Positions 25,162-37,201 of a stretch of 64,000 bases of DNA are shown piece by piece; position 1 is the stretch's first letter; the number at the start of each line of letters is the position of its first letter. The notes below the pieces were generated by a model, which saw only the letters and a list, made by a program, of their open reading frames with translations, made no database searches and was not told where the DNA came from. The stretch is from the NCBI GenBank assembly GCA_964036665.1, contig OZ038526.1:3038001-3102000 (forward strand), read 5' to 3'. The translations under genes were made by a program, and so were the position numbers. The DNA comes from Gordius sp. MW1 (taxonomy: Eukaryota; Nematomorpha; Gordioida; Gordea; Gordiidae).

Positions 25162-25454
25162 GGAGGGTTGGAATTTTCTATATGAATTTTAAATTTCCGT
25201 CGTGTTTACCACTGCGACTGTTATTATTAATATTAACTTAGGCGAACTAACCAAAAAGGTTAAGCTTAATAGCAATTAACATTTAAAATACTTAAATCTC
25301 AAGTTTGCCTCTAATTTAAAGCTTTTGCTCACTTTCACTTATTAAGAATATCGTTTTATATTTAATTTTCTTATAATTTCCTCTTCTTTAGGGTATTTTT
25401 GCTTTTCTCATATTAACAACCTTTGACACCCATTAGTTAGAAAACCAAAGTATG

Positions 25455-26315
25455 ACCTTGTCCGTCGTCCACCAAGTTATTGGCGCCAGCTTTATGACCT
25501 GGAAGTCTTGAGTTCAATCCCGGGAGAGGACGAATTTTTTTTTATCGTCCGTCGTCCGTCATCCACCAATTTATTGGCGCCAGCTTTATGACCTGGAGGT
25601 ATTGAGTTCAATCCCGGGAGAGGACAATTTTATTTTTTATTTTTTTTAAATTAAATTAATATTTTGTTCTTGTTAATAACATTGATAATATGAATTTTTG
25701 ACCGTCCGCTGGCTACAATGAAAAAAATGACCATTGGCCAAATAAATTGAAATTTTTTTTTCGTCTTTGAATTGGGTATATTAGGTTAACATTGATAAAT
25801 ACCCTATGCCCTTTCCTACAAGGGCCTACGCCTCTACTAATATGGATCCCTATGCCCCTACAAAAGCCTATGCCTTTACTAATGTGGGTCCCTGTGCCCC
25901 TACAAAAGCCTATGCCTTTACTAATGTGGGTTCGAATCCCGGAGAGGGCAAAATTTTTATTTTTTTTTTAAATTAAATTAATATATTGTTCTTGTTAATA
26001 CCATTGATTATATGACTTTTTAACCGTCCGCTGGCTACTGACCAATGGGAAAAATGACCATTGGCCAAAGTGTGAATCGAAATTTTAATTTTTTTTTCTA
26101 TTTGGAATTGGTTAACATTGATATTTACCCTATGCCCGTCAGTCCAACTATTTTGCATTTAATACCCCCCTATAGGCATTCTCGCCCCTTCCCACCTTTC
26201 TCGCTCATAAATTGCATAGCAAATATGATACATTTATACGGAGTATAGATGAGTTTCGTTCCCCCTTCCCTTCCCCCATCCCCCTTCCCACGAGGGCCGA
26301 AGGCCCCAGTTTTTC
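25455..26315 (+). mobile_element. Helentron-like element, 3' end complete
   Basis: Two copies of the tRNA-like block (GCCAGCTTTATGACCTGG...GAGTTCAATCCCGGGAGAGG at 25480-25530 and 25575-25625), then the CCTATGCC...GGGTTCGAATCCCGGAGAGG block (25800-25950), core units, the inverted subterminal repeat (26205-26222), a pyrimidine tract (26255-26290) and the hairpin GGGCC-GAA-GGCCC (26296-26308). The 5' TTGCTATGCAATTTATG end is not seen. Confidence 0.68.
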
Positions 26316-26362
26316 ATTATCTATATAAATAACATAAAAACTTCTAACATTTTAATACCAGC

Positions 26363-27035
26363 AGGGTGTGAGTGGGTATAGCCCACGGCTTGTGCGCTGT
26401 AGGCTCGTGTTCAATCCCAGGAGAGGACGAATTTTTTTTATTTTTTTTTAAATTAAATTAATATTTTGTTCTTGTTAATACCATTGATAATATGAATTTT
26501 TGACCGTCCGCTGGCTACTGACCAATGAAAAAATGACCATTGGCCAAACAAATCAAAATTTTATTTTTTTCGTTTTTGAATGGGGTATATTAGGTTAACA
26601 TTGATAATTACCCTATGCCCTTTCCTACAAGGGCCTACGCCTCTACTGATATGGGTCCCTGTGCCCCTATAAAGCCTATGCCTCTACTGATGTGAGTTCG
26701 AATCCTGGCGAGGGCAAATTTTTTTATTTTTAAATTAATATATTGTTCTTGTTAATACCATTTAACCTTCTAAATATTTGTATAAATTAATAATTAACTA
26801 ATAATTTTGCATTTAATACCCCCCTATGGGCATTCTCGCCCCTTCCCACCTTTCTCGCCCATAAATTGCATAGCAAATATGCTACGTTTATACGGAGTAT
26901 AGATGAGTCGTCCCCCCTTCCCTTCCCCTCTTCCCCTTCCCCCCTCCCCTTCCCTCCCCTTCCCCTTTCCCTCCCCTTCCCCTCCCCTCCCTTCCCTTCT
27001 CCCTCTTCCCACGAGGGCCGAAGGCCCGAGTTTAT
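26363..27035 (+). mobile_element. Helentron-like element with a tRNA-like head
   Basis: The head 26365-26430 reads like a tRNA-derived region: GTGTGAGTGGGTATAGCCCA suggests an A box and GTGTTCAATCCC a B box. It is followed by the GGCCGTCCGCTGGC-type core unit, the CCTATGCC block with GAGTTCGAATCCTGG, the subterminal repeat (26861-26880), a pyrimidine tract (26908-27006) and the 3' hairpin (27014-27026). Confidence 0.6.
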
Positions 27036-27039
27036 ATTA

Positions 27040-27238
27040 TAAATATCGAAATAAACCTATTATTTTTTAGACATTTATTTAGATTTAATTAAAGTTAAAA
27101 AAAATTTTCACAAAATTTTGAACGACGTGAACGCGTTCCTTTTTTTCAAAACGAACGTGAACGTGAACGCGTTTGATTTTTGTGAATGAACGTTGAACGC
27201 GAACGCGTTCGATTTTTTTAAAAATGCTTACAGCACTA
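27040..27238 (+). mobile_element. Truncated terminus of the hAT family
   Basis: Ends in CTTACAGCACTA, the complement of the TAGTGCTGTAA terminus, and contains the palindrome GAACGCGTTC plus variants. The AT-rich interior (GAAATAAACCTAT near 27049) matches 44390-44405 of the SEC24-intron copy. The opposite end is missing. Confidence 0.75.
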
Positions 27239-27439
27239 TTTAAAAGCCGTTCACATAATAGTAATTATAAATTTTACCAAAGATATCTAAATTTCTTATA
27301 AATTCCTAAAATCTTTCTTGCATAAAAGTATTTTTTAATGATGAAATATCACTTATCTACCTATTGGTGTGAAGTAATGGCATAGGTAACTTGATTTTAG
27401 CAAGGTTAGAATTTAAACTTAAAATATCTATTTAGTCAT

Positions 27440-27972
27440 TCCGATATGTTCAAGAGGGAGGTTGAGCAATAGAAGTCAATGCCCTGACAAAAAGATCCGG
27501 TGTACTTTGCGACATGAAAATGCCAATATGGTTGAAGAGCAAAGCCTACAAATCTATCGTAGGAAAGGTGTTACTCTATGGAAGTGAAACATGGGCTTTC
27601 ACCACGGAAAGAAAGCTATTACAAGTCACAGAGATGAGAATGATACGGTGGAGCTTGGGGTATGCTAAGCTCGACCATATGACGAATGACTTTCTCATGA
27701 CAAAAATTGGTATTCAACCTATGGCGGACATGATTAACGAAAATCGGCTAAGGTGGTATGGGCATATACTAAGAAGGGACACGAATAACTTAAATCGAAA
27801 AGTACAGGACATAGAGGTACAGGGGAAGAGAGGACGACCGCGTGTCACGTGGAAAAGGCAAGTCGACAAAGTTATGAAAACAAAAAAGATTAGTCAAGGC
27901 ATGGCACTTATCAGGTCAGAATCGAAGGAACTCATTAAAACAAACCCCACGACTGTGGGACTAAATACGTGA
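27440..27972 (+). pseudogene. LINE reverse-transcriptase C-terminal fragment
   Basis: Open frame 27514-27972 (152 aa) preceded in another frame by the usual upstream part. The motifs VLLYGSETWAF, EMRMIRWSLGY, NRLRWYGHILRRD and GKRGRPRVTWK are the hallmark C-terminal end of the same LINE group as 2650-3595. The RT core and endonuclease are absent, so this is a 5'-truncated insertion. The uninterrupted C-terminal frame suggests it is younger than the copy at 2650. No poly-A tail was defined. Confidence 0.85.
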
Positions 27973-28524
27973 AAAAGAAGAAGATGGTAAAATAATTTTC
28001 AAAAATCGAATTTTTTAAACGTATTACCTAAAAAATCGGGTCAGGCATGGGTCGTGCTTGTTGACGATGTTACACAATAAATTTATCTCAGACGCTTGAA
28101 ACACCTTTTCGCAGAATTCATTTTTATAACTTAACAACATTTTTGAGCTCTTCTCATAATTTTACCCTTCTCTGAATTGTTTAAATGACCAAAAACGAAC
28201 GAGTCTTTAATGAATAACGGTGTAGAGTTGAAAGCCTGCTGAAAAATTAACCTTTAAAGGCATTTAATTAAAGTAAATTTTTCGAAAATTTGATACAATA
28301 TTAGCACAATTTCTAAGTAAAATCATTATTGGTACATCATCAATTCTTTTTCTCCAATCACTTTAACAATGTAACAACGATGAAAGGAAGACTAAGCGGT
28401 AACTCAATTTATTAAAAAAAGCTTATACAGTTTAAAATTTGCTCGTGATCAAATTAATTGACAGATTAAAGGTGCGAAAACCTTTGTTCAAGATATTTAC
28501 ATGATTAAATCTTATGCATATTAT

Positions 28525-28691
28525 CATGGACGTAGCCGAGGGGGGGGGCAAGGAGGTGGTTGCCCCCTCTAAATTGAAAAATTTGTTAAAATTTATTAAA
28601 ATTATGGCTAAAATTTCTAAAATATAATCATTTTGCCCCTCCCCAAATCATTTTGCCCCCCCCTCTAATTCCAACGCTGGCTACGCTCCTG
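28525..28691 (+). mobile_element. MITE, CATGGGCGTAGCC family, copy 1
   Basis: Termini CATGGACGTAGCC and GGCTACGCTCCTG. Flanked by CATATTAT and CAAATTAT, a 7-of-8 match. The interior GGTTGCCCCCTCTAAAT...ATCATTTTGCCCC is shared by five copies in SEC24 introns. Confidence 0.85.
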
Positions 28692-29145
28692 CAAATTATT
28701 TGTATATCCACACTTTGCAAATGTATCGATGTAAAGCTCTGTTCCCTTCTGTCACCAAAACCAAGGGATAGAAGGTTAGTGATTGATACACGACAATATT
28801 TTAAAGATCGAGTTATCATCAGTAAAGTTAAGTACGACAAGTTCAGGGGTTACCCCCAGCTATTTGTAATTGAGTCATCATTGCTTGGGTTTGTCCTTGA
28901 TAGCGTTGTATAGTTTTTATTGAGAGAAACAGGTGTTGCTGAAACTTCATTATTGGAAAAGATCGATCAATCAACTAATCCTAATTAAATGGTAAATATA
29001 GTAACCTTGGGGTAAGGTGACATCGCTTATGCCAATGTTATTGTCATTTTCATACCTGCATCTCGTCGCTCATTTTAACGCTGATTTTAGAATTGAAACA
29101 TTCGAACAAATAATAATCGTTTGAGTTTTATCACCGTACCCGCAA

Positions 29146-32100
29146 ATGGCTTTAATTTATGGCTTATTGATCCTGGTCACTTTGTCGATTCATGGAGTAC
29201 GATTGCAGAGTGGAAGCTTGGTAAAGTTTTATGGTTTTATTTACACAATTTAAAAAATCTACCTAAATTGGTAATTACAAATTATTGATTTTGCCGGTCA
29301 TCAAGAACCTTTAAAATTTATTTTATAAAGTGAAAATTTTTGTGACATGTTTCACATTTTTCGGTGTTAATTAATTGTGAAGATATAAAAATACAGAATT
29401 AAATAAATAATAAAAAATTAAATGTTTTTTTACCTCGAAACATTAATAAATATTAATTATACAGATTATTTCGATTAATTTTATAATTCTTTATAAAGGA
29501 GTTACGATAAGGATTAACTAAAAATGGAACTATTGTTAGCTGACTCATATCCTTTAAAAACATATATGATAAGTTGAAACGTTTGGATATTTTTCTTAAA
29601 TCAGAATTCCTGTTGGCGTTTTATAGATTCATGGCAATTTGTATTAATGGGCACAGAATTTAGTTATAAAATAGCCTATATCCTAAAAAAAACACTTGAA
29701 ATACATCACATTTTGTTGATGCATTTAATCAGAGGTCTGATTAATTGTGAAATTTTACTATTTATTTAAACTAAAATAAATTTAAAATAGGAGATGATAT
29801 AAAATTTAGAATAATAAATTGTTGTAATTTTATTGGAATTGTCAATAGAAATCCACCGTATTTATACAATGAAATTTATATAAACGGATTGAAAATTATT
29901 GACTATAAACGACACCTTTAAAATAAACGCACAGAAAGGATATTATAGGAGTCGTTAAAAAATGTGAATGCCTTGAGATAAGAGCGAATGATCTACTTGC
30001 ATAAAAATAACTATAGTTTATTCAATATATTATTTAGCGATGTCATTTAAATAATAAATAACATGTGTCTTTAAAATAGTTTTAATCTAATGAGTTTTGT
30101 ACCTTGATATAGTTTTTATTAGCGTTATAATCAATTTATAAAATGTTAAATTGGACAGAGAACAAGTTTTTGGTTTTGACTTTTTATGCTTTTTTCAATT
30201 TAGCATTAATAAAGCATTTTAAAATTTATATAGCTGGAGGGACGTCCAACCATCGTTGATAGTCCACAATTTAATGCACAACAAGATGCGGTAAAGCTGC
30301 ACTCAGCGATGAAAGGATTAGGTAATGGGCCTATCAATTATATGAATATGCAACGACATTTTAAATCAAATTTCAATGTTTTTCACATTTTTTTGATTAT
30401 TTGTAAAATTAAATTTATATTTTAGGCACCAACGAAAAAACTGTCATAGGCATTTTAGCGATGCGTTCTCCCAGACAGAGGCAAGAAATTGCTCAAAAAT
30501 ATCAACAGCTATATGGGAAGGTAAATTTATATAAAACACATGGCTCAACCAAATAGCCAAATTTTATTTATAAAAATAAATTCAATAATAGTTTTGGTAT
30601 TATAAATTATATTAAATCACAATTAATAAAACTAAACGAGAAGTAATTTGAAAACATTATTTTTTGATGATTTAGACCTTGGTGGCAGCAATAAAAGGCG
30701 ACTTTTCTGGCACCACACAAGATGCCTTAGTTGGGCTCCTTCAATCACCTGCTGAATTTAGGGCTCAGCTTATCAAATCTGCCATTAAAGTTATTGTTTA
30801 TGATAAATACTTATAAAATTATACTTTTTTTGGATAGGGATTTGAAAATCATGAAATTATTAATAAATAATTTACCCTACATTTTTGTTATTTTATAGGG
30901 ACCGGGAACAGATTTGAGTGAAATTGCGGAAACAATATGCGGCCTTTCACCCGGACAACTTGAAGCTGTGAAACAAGCTTACCAAACAAGTAAACTAATT
31001 CAGCAATAAATTGAATTATAAATTCTTGGCCATTATAAATTTTGTATTAGTTAGTATGATTAATATATAAGGATCCCACATTTTTAGGTCATAGGAAAAA
31101 GTTTTAATATACTCTTTTGATCAAATAGTTAGGCTAAAATTTTATATATCTTTCGTTACTTTCACATCCTTACGAATGTCAATTTAAAGTTCTAAGGATA
31201 TGATTTAAGAATTTGAAGGAAGGGGAATTATCAGGAATTAACTGGGAGAATTAAGGAAGGATAGGGGCATATGTTGGGATACTATAGTCAGACGGCCGGG
31301 CAGGGGACAACAAGTTTACCCGTCTCCACTGCATACACGACAATGTACTTTTATTGATTTTACTACATGGTATTCTAATTAATTTATTTATATCCGAGAA
31401 TTAAATAATCATTGAAAAAATCAAACAACTCTCGATACAGTACGTTATGTAAAAAATTCACTGATGCTTGTTCGTGTAATAATCATATATGGGGGAAAGA
31501 AATAACAAATACGTATAAGCGCGTGGGGGGGGGGAGTATCACACACGTAAGGAAAATTAAATAAAGACGTGTATGAAAAGACGTGTATACTCCAGTATAC
31601 AACAGTTGCAAAAAAGAAACTAGCTAAAAATCTCATTTTAATGTGAATAAACATTAAATTAATTGATTGATTAACGTTATATAGCAAATGATTATATTTA
31701 TTATAGAATATAAGAAAAGTATCGACGCTGCTGTGGCTAGCGATACATCGGGACCTGTGAAAACGCTTTTCATTGACTACTTAAAAGTAAGTTTCCATCA
31801 TGCTATAGTTTATCTATGGACAAAAATAGTCCAATAAAAAATAGTTTTCAACATTGTTAGAGTCCTCTCGAGTCTTCCAGAACCTGACCCGAACGGGTTA
31901 AAAATTTTAAGTAATAATTTGGGTAGGGTTCTGTGTGAAGTTGATTGACCATGATAAACTCTGTCAGGCATTTTTTTTTAAACGGATAACTGTCCTTAAC
32001 TAGTATTTACTTCGGGTTTTTAAAAGGAAAAGTTAAAGCTCAAATTTTTGGGGTTGGTTTGTTTGGGTTGGACTCAATCAATTTTGCCTAAATTTAAGAT

Positions 32101-35100
32101 CGTGATGAAAAATTCAAAGAAATTTAATCAAACCTTACCGAAAACTCAGTCACCCTTTATTTTAAAATTTCGCTACCTACGCCAATTTTTATAACGGATA
32201 TTTTGCGATCTGATATCTTATATATTTTGCCAATCTTTTTTATTATTAGGGTAGCCACAACGAAAAATTAACACCGGAGCAGATAAGGAATATTGCGAAA
32301 GTAATTTTTTCTAAATTGAAAACCTTAATAATAACGTTAAAGTTATTATGTCTTCTACAAAATTATTATTAATAATGAGCCCATGCTTTTCTTAGATGCT
32401 TCAAGATAAGGGCTTTCAAAACATCGAAGGCAAAGGTGGCATAGCTGAGTTACTTGCCAACACAGATCGACAGAGTCTTCGTAGCGTTTTGGCTCAGTAT
32501 AAGCAAAATACCAACAAGGATGCTGCTGACGTTATTAATGACCCTAAAACGCTCCGCGTCAGTCAGGCTGGAAAGCTCAAAAAAGTTCTTTTACATTTAG
32601 GTAAAGCCTTGGAGACAAGATCAGTTGTATTTATTAGACTTATATGTTAACATGGGAGGCCAGGATTTGAAGTATGAAGTTGAAGTGTTTAAAAATTATT
32701 TCGTGTTTTTCTACCCTGAATCCACAACACTTTTAACAAATCGTAAATTTAAAAGGGGCAACTTTCCCTTTCTGTCCCCCCTAGCTACCAGAGGTCAGAT
32801 TTATTTGAATTTCCTGCCCGAACCCGGTCCGATTCAATTTTTTAACTTCATTGCCTCCCGAACCCATCTAAGTGGCCCGGGCCCGCCCGAAACGTTAAAG
32901 CTGCCCGAATTGCCCGGCCTGAAATATAAAATTAGCCCGTTAAGCTCGAATTTATGCGATCCTAAACAAAAGGTCAACTTGTTTAAATATTTCTGCCCGA
33001 ACCGGGCCCGGTTTAAATTTTTAACTAAATTTCCCGCCTGAACCCTTTTAAGTGTCCGCTCGGCCATGCCCGAACCTTTAGAGCTGCCCGAACTGCCTGG
33101 CTCGATTAATAGGTCACAAAATTTTAACAGATTAATTGCTAATGCATTTAGGTTAATAAAAAATAATTTCAATTAGTAATACTTAGTTTTTTTGATAAAG
33201 GTAAACTATATTCAATCATTAAATCACCTTCTTGCTTTAGAATATAATGGGGAAAATTTTTATTTGAAGCACAAAAATCTGGTTCGGGCATCGGGCCGGG
33301 CAATCTGGTCTCTGCTGGCTACTTCCATGCATGCTAATTATAAATTCAATGTATTTAAATCCTTTAAAATAAAAACTCGGGCCTTCGGCCCTCGTGGGAA
33401 GGGGGAGAAGGGAAGGGAAGAGGGGAAGGGAAGGGGGGACGACTCATCTGTACTTCGTATAAATGTATCATATTTGCTATGCAATTTATGGGCGAGAAAG
33501 GTGGGAAGGGGCGAGAATGCCTATAGGGGGGTATTAAATTAATGATTAATTAATTATTTATACAAATTTTCCATTTATAGGCAAAATGTAATATAGGCAA
33601 AATGTAATATAGGCAAGGGTTAGGGTTAGATTTAGTGTTTGCATCTAGTTGCATATTACATTAGTTTTTATGGCCTTTAGTGATTATGGGTCTAACAAAC
33701 ATTATATTATAAAACATCACAATGTTAAGAATTTGCAGAATTGTTGGGAGAAATTTTTTGTTGAATTTGAACAATTTTTAATTAAAAAAATCAAAAATTT
33801 GGCCAATGGTCATTTTTTCTCTATTGGTCAGTACCAACAGATACTCTATAAGTCAATGATAGCCAAAAAAACGGGAAAAAAAATTTTGATGCTCACTTTG
33901 GCCAATGGTCATTTTTTTCCATTGGTCAGCAGCCAGCACACGGTAAAAGTGGATATAAATTCATAAGAGTAAAAAAAAACGAAAAAAAAATTTTCGAATC
34001 ACATTTTGGCCAATGGTCATTTTTTTCCATTGGTCAGCAGCCAGACACGGTAAAGTGGATATAAATTCATAATAGTTAAAAAAAACGAAAAAAAAGTTTT
34101 TGAATCACATTTTGGCCAATGGTCATTTTATTCCATTGGTCAGCAGCCAGCGGACGGCCAAAAAGTCATAATAGCAATGGTAGGAACAGGAACAATCATA
34201 ATAGTCAAAAAAAACGAAAAAAATAATTTCGATTCACATTTTGGCCAATGGTCATTTTTTCCATCGGTCAGGAGCCAGCGGACGGCCAAAGAACAATCAT
34301 AATAGTCAAAAAAAAACGAAAAAATAAACTCGGATTCACATTTTGGCCAATGGTCATTTTTTTCATTGGTCAGCAGCCAGCGGACGGCCAAAAAGTCTTA
34401 TTATCAATGATAGTAACAAGAACAATCATAAGAGTCAAAAAAAAACTCCGGGATTCTCACCCAAAAACTAGTTAAATTGCATAGCAATTAAAGTAAACAA
34501 CTTTTATTTATGTTTATTATGTAATAAAATGAAACAATAATAAAACAAGAGGAAGGCCAAAAAGTCATATTATTAATGGTAGTAACAGGAAAAATATATT
34601 AATTTAATTTAAAAAATAAAAAAAATTTTTGCCCTCTCTTCAGAAACGTTCGCCGGGGTTCGAACCCACATTAATAGAGGCATAGGCTTTTGTAGGGGCA
34701 CAGGGACCCATATCAGTAGAGGCATAGGCCCTTGTAGTGGAGGGCATAGGGTAATTATAGCAATTAATATCAATGTTACCCAATTAAAACGAATAGATAT
34801 ACTTATGCATTAATTTAACGTAGCAATTAAAACCCGACCCCGCCCGAAAGCGAGGGAGATAGAGATGAGGGGTGGGGCACCTCTTTCTCATGCATTAATT
34901 TAAAAACTCGATAACCTAATATACCCAATGCAAATAGATAGGGAAGGTAACGGACGGACAACGGACAACGGACGGACAACCAAAAACGAGCCCATAAATT
35001 GCATAGCAATTAATATTACGTTTGTGACATTCCACAAAACAATAAAATTGTTATTGTATTAAAAAATAAAAATTAATAAGATTAGGCTGCTTTTAGTATA

Positions 35101-35769
35101 AACTCTACCCAAGTTTTTAATAGCTTTTCTAACTAATGTTATTTTTATTTCTTCCATAGTGAAATGCATCAATGACCCACCTGCATACTATGCCCAAAGG
35201 CTTTACGAAACCATGAAGGTATTTATTTCCTGTCAAAAATGTTAACAATATTGATAAGTTAATAGAGTCCTTATAATTTTTCCTAAGTGATGTATTTTAA
35301 TAATTAATATTTATCTTAAAAACAGGGACCTGGAACGTCGGATAAAAAATTGATGAGAATCTTAATAAGCAGAAGTGATCTTGATTTACAAGATATCAAA
35401 GATGCATATCAGAAGAAATACAATAAACCTTTGCAAAAAGCCGTTCAGGTCAATTTCGATATTTTTATTTCAAAAAATGTTAAAATAAATGCGTGTATAT
35501 ATTGCATTTTAAATCACATTCCGCATTTGATCATCTATATTTATGTTGGTTTAAACATTTCTTTTAGTCCATTTATAACTTGCCAACTGTTATAAAATAG
35601 TATCTATTAACAATTTATAAAGCTTTGCGCCTAATATTAATTGATATTTCAGAGCTACTTAATTTCAAATTTTGTTTTCTTTGAACCCCTCATATTAAAG
35701 GGTGACACGTCCAGAAACTTCCAGAAAGTCTTGACAGCCATCATAAATGGAAACGCTAAAGTTAATTAG
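29146..35769 (+). CDS. Annexin with an apparent signal peptide, complete, 11 exons
   Basis: Annexins bind acidic phospholipid membranes through calcium. Exons: 29146-29220, 30234-30321, 30426-30520, 30676-30789, 30899-30989, 31707-31786, 32250-32300, 32396-32600, 35160-35218, 35326-35448, 35701-35769; sum 1050 nt, 349 aa plus stop, phase kept at every junction. Four annexin repeats are visible: repeat 1 with MKGLGTNE (about residue 51), repeat 2 with GPGTDLSEI (125), a third that lacks GxGT (IEGKGGIAELL), and a fourth with GPGTSDKKLMRILISRSDLD (287), so calcium sites 1, 2 and 4 look usable. Exon 1 encodes MALIYGLLILVTLSIHGVRL, a hydrophobic signal-like leader, unusual because most annexins are cytosolic. 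All introns are GT-AG; the one after exon 4 has a weak GTTATT donor. Mobile elements fill the exon 8-9 intron. The exon 1 assignment rests on one good donor and phase. Confidence 0.95.
32789..33314 (-). mobile_element. hAT-like non-autonomous element in annexin intron 8
   Basis: Starts CAGAGGTCAGATTT and ends AATCTGGTCTCTG (inverted repeats). Flanks CTAGCTAC and CTGGCTAC (32781-32788, 33315-33322) match at 7 of 8 bases. GC-rich interior of GCCCGAACC words, same family as 480-823 and 59648-60738. No ORF of its own. Confidence 0.82.
33373..35015 (-). mobile_element. Helentron-like element in annexin intron 8, full copy
   Basis: Reverse-complement twin of 17990-19741. It starts with the hairpin end (AACTCGGGCCTTCGGCCCTC), then a purine tract, the TTGCTATGCAATTTATGGGC repeat (33474), core units with TTGGCCAATGGTCATTTTTT (33800-34400), the tRNA-like block (34655-34750) and the terminus CCATAAATTGCATAGCAATT (34991-35010). 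The two copies share even the ORF-like stretch at 33649-33966 / 19144-19461, so they are recent relatives. Confidence 0.78.
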
Positions 35770-37201
35770 GTATTCCTTAAACACATTCAAATCAATATTC
35801 ATAACGTCACTCTAAAGTTATGCTTCTAAATTAAATCCATCCGCTTTCCTTTATGCTCCTCAATCTTGCAAATATCTGAAAAACTTCACGCTACCTTTCA
35901 GGGAACATAAATTAGCTTTTTCTTTAAATCAAACTTGGCGTATTAGAGAGATTATGATCAATGTATTTCACATGTTTGAAACTACGTTAAAATGGTTCAA
36001 TTTATTAATGTATAGGGCGATAGCTCGCGTAACTTTCAAAAAACACTTGATGCCATCATTTTGGGGAACGTCAAACCACACCAACAAATTCGTTAAATTC
36101 ACACGCCTTCACTTATGCGCCATGCCCATATCCTATGCATACTTAGTTATCAATCATTTGCATATAAGGTTGTTAAATTATGATTATAGTAACCCTACTA
36201 TTTATTTTCATTACAATAATTTCATACATAGCTTATATGTTGGTTAATAAAATTCATAATCACTTAAAAATTTTCAAATAAGACGTATTTATATATTTGA
36301 TCACAACACAAAACAAAGATTTCGAATTATAATAATTAAGGGTAATTTTAAATCAATTAGAATCAAAAACACACTTAATTAGAGTTTTACATAAATTAAA
36401 AAATATTTTACCATATCAATTTAATATAGCAAATATCTAGCATCCTAAATGCACAGAGGACCCCTTGTTAATAGATTATAAGTCAAGTATGACCTAAAAC
36501 TAGCGAGCTTTTACAGTTCTAAATAAGCTCATAACTAGTGATAATTTAAAAAAATGTATAAAATAAAAATTAAGAATAAAGAGTTGACGACACTCCTCAA
36601 TACGTCCGCCCCTTCACTCCTTCAGACTGGTTTTACAAAGCTGTTTGAACCATTTATAAAGGACACAAAGTAGTACTAGCTTATCTAACAATCCTCAACC
36701 CTTCTTAAATTAATATGGCAGCAAACTCATTATATTTAAGTTGAATATAAATTAACAAAGAAAAAATGTAATTCATCACATTCTTTTAAAAGTATGGGTC
36801 AATAACAACGAAGGGGGAGGGGGGAGCATACAAAATATGTCAATCGTCACACAATTAAACGACGACAGCCCAAGATGAATGTAATGGGAAGAGGGTATGG
36901 GGCGCGAGAGGGTTTATATAAATTATGATAAATAAGTTGATATAGTAAGGTGCCTGTGTTACAACATAACAAAATTAGCCCAAGTTCAAGTTTATATTAG
37001 GTGAGATGAAAACGTATTAGCAAGCAATTCGATTTGCCACTTAAAGGGGCTTAGTTACAGAAATTTAGAGATAAGTGGCCGGTGATAAAAAAGTAACTGA
37101 AAAAGGGTAAATTGCATGCGTGTAAAATAATGGATTTATAATTCGCAAAATAAAAAGGGAGGCGAGGCGAAGTCAACACCGAACGTTTGCGCTTTGGCGA
37201 T
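35770..37201. other. Gap between the annexin and SEC24 stop codons, no gene seen
   Basis: Convergent gene ends. An AATAAA lies near 36247, a possible annexin polyadenylation signal. The 97-codon frame at 35954-36247 has no domain and AT-driven composition. 36780-37100 is AT-rich with a short G run and nothing recognised. Confidence 0.5.

Noticed and set aside
28653-28913. 86-aa plus-strand ORF upstream of annexin
   Set aside because: Its N-terminal part is MITE sequence and the rest has no domain or splice sites.
33649-33966. 105-aa ORF, also present reversed at 19144-19461
   Set aside because: Lies in Helentron-like core repeats; conservation of the two copies reflects recent duplication, not selection on a protein.
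35954-36247. 97-aa ORF between annexin and SEC24
   Set aside because: AT-driven composition, no motif, no splice support.
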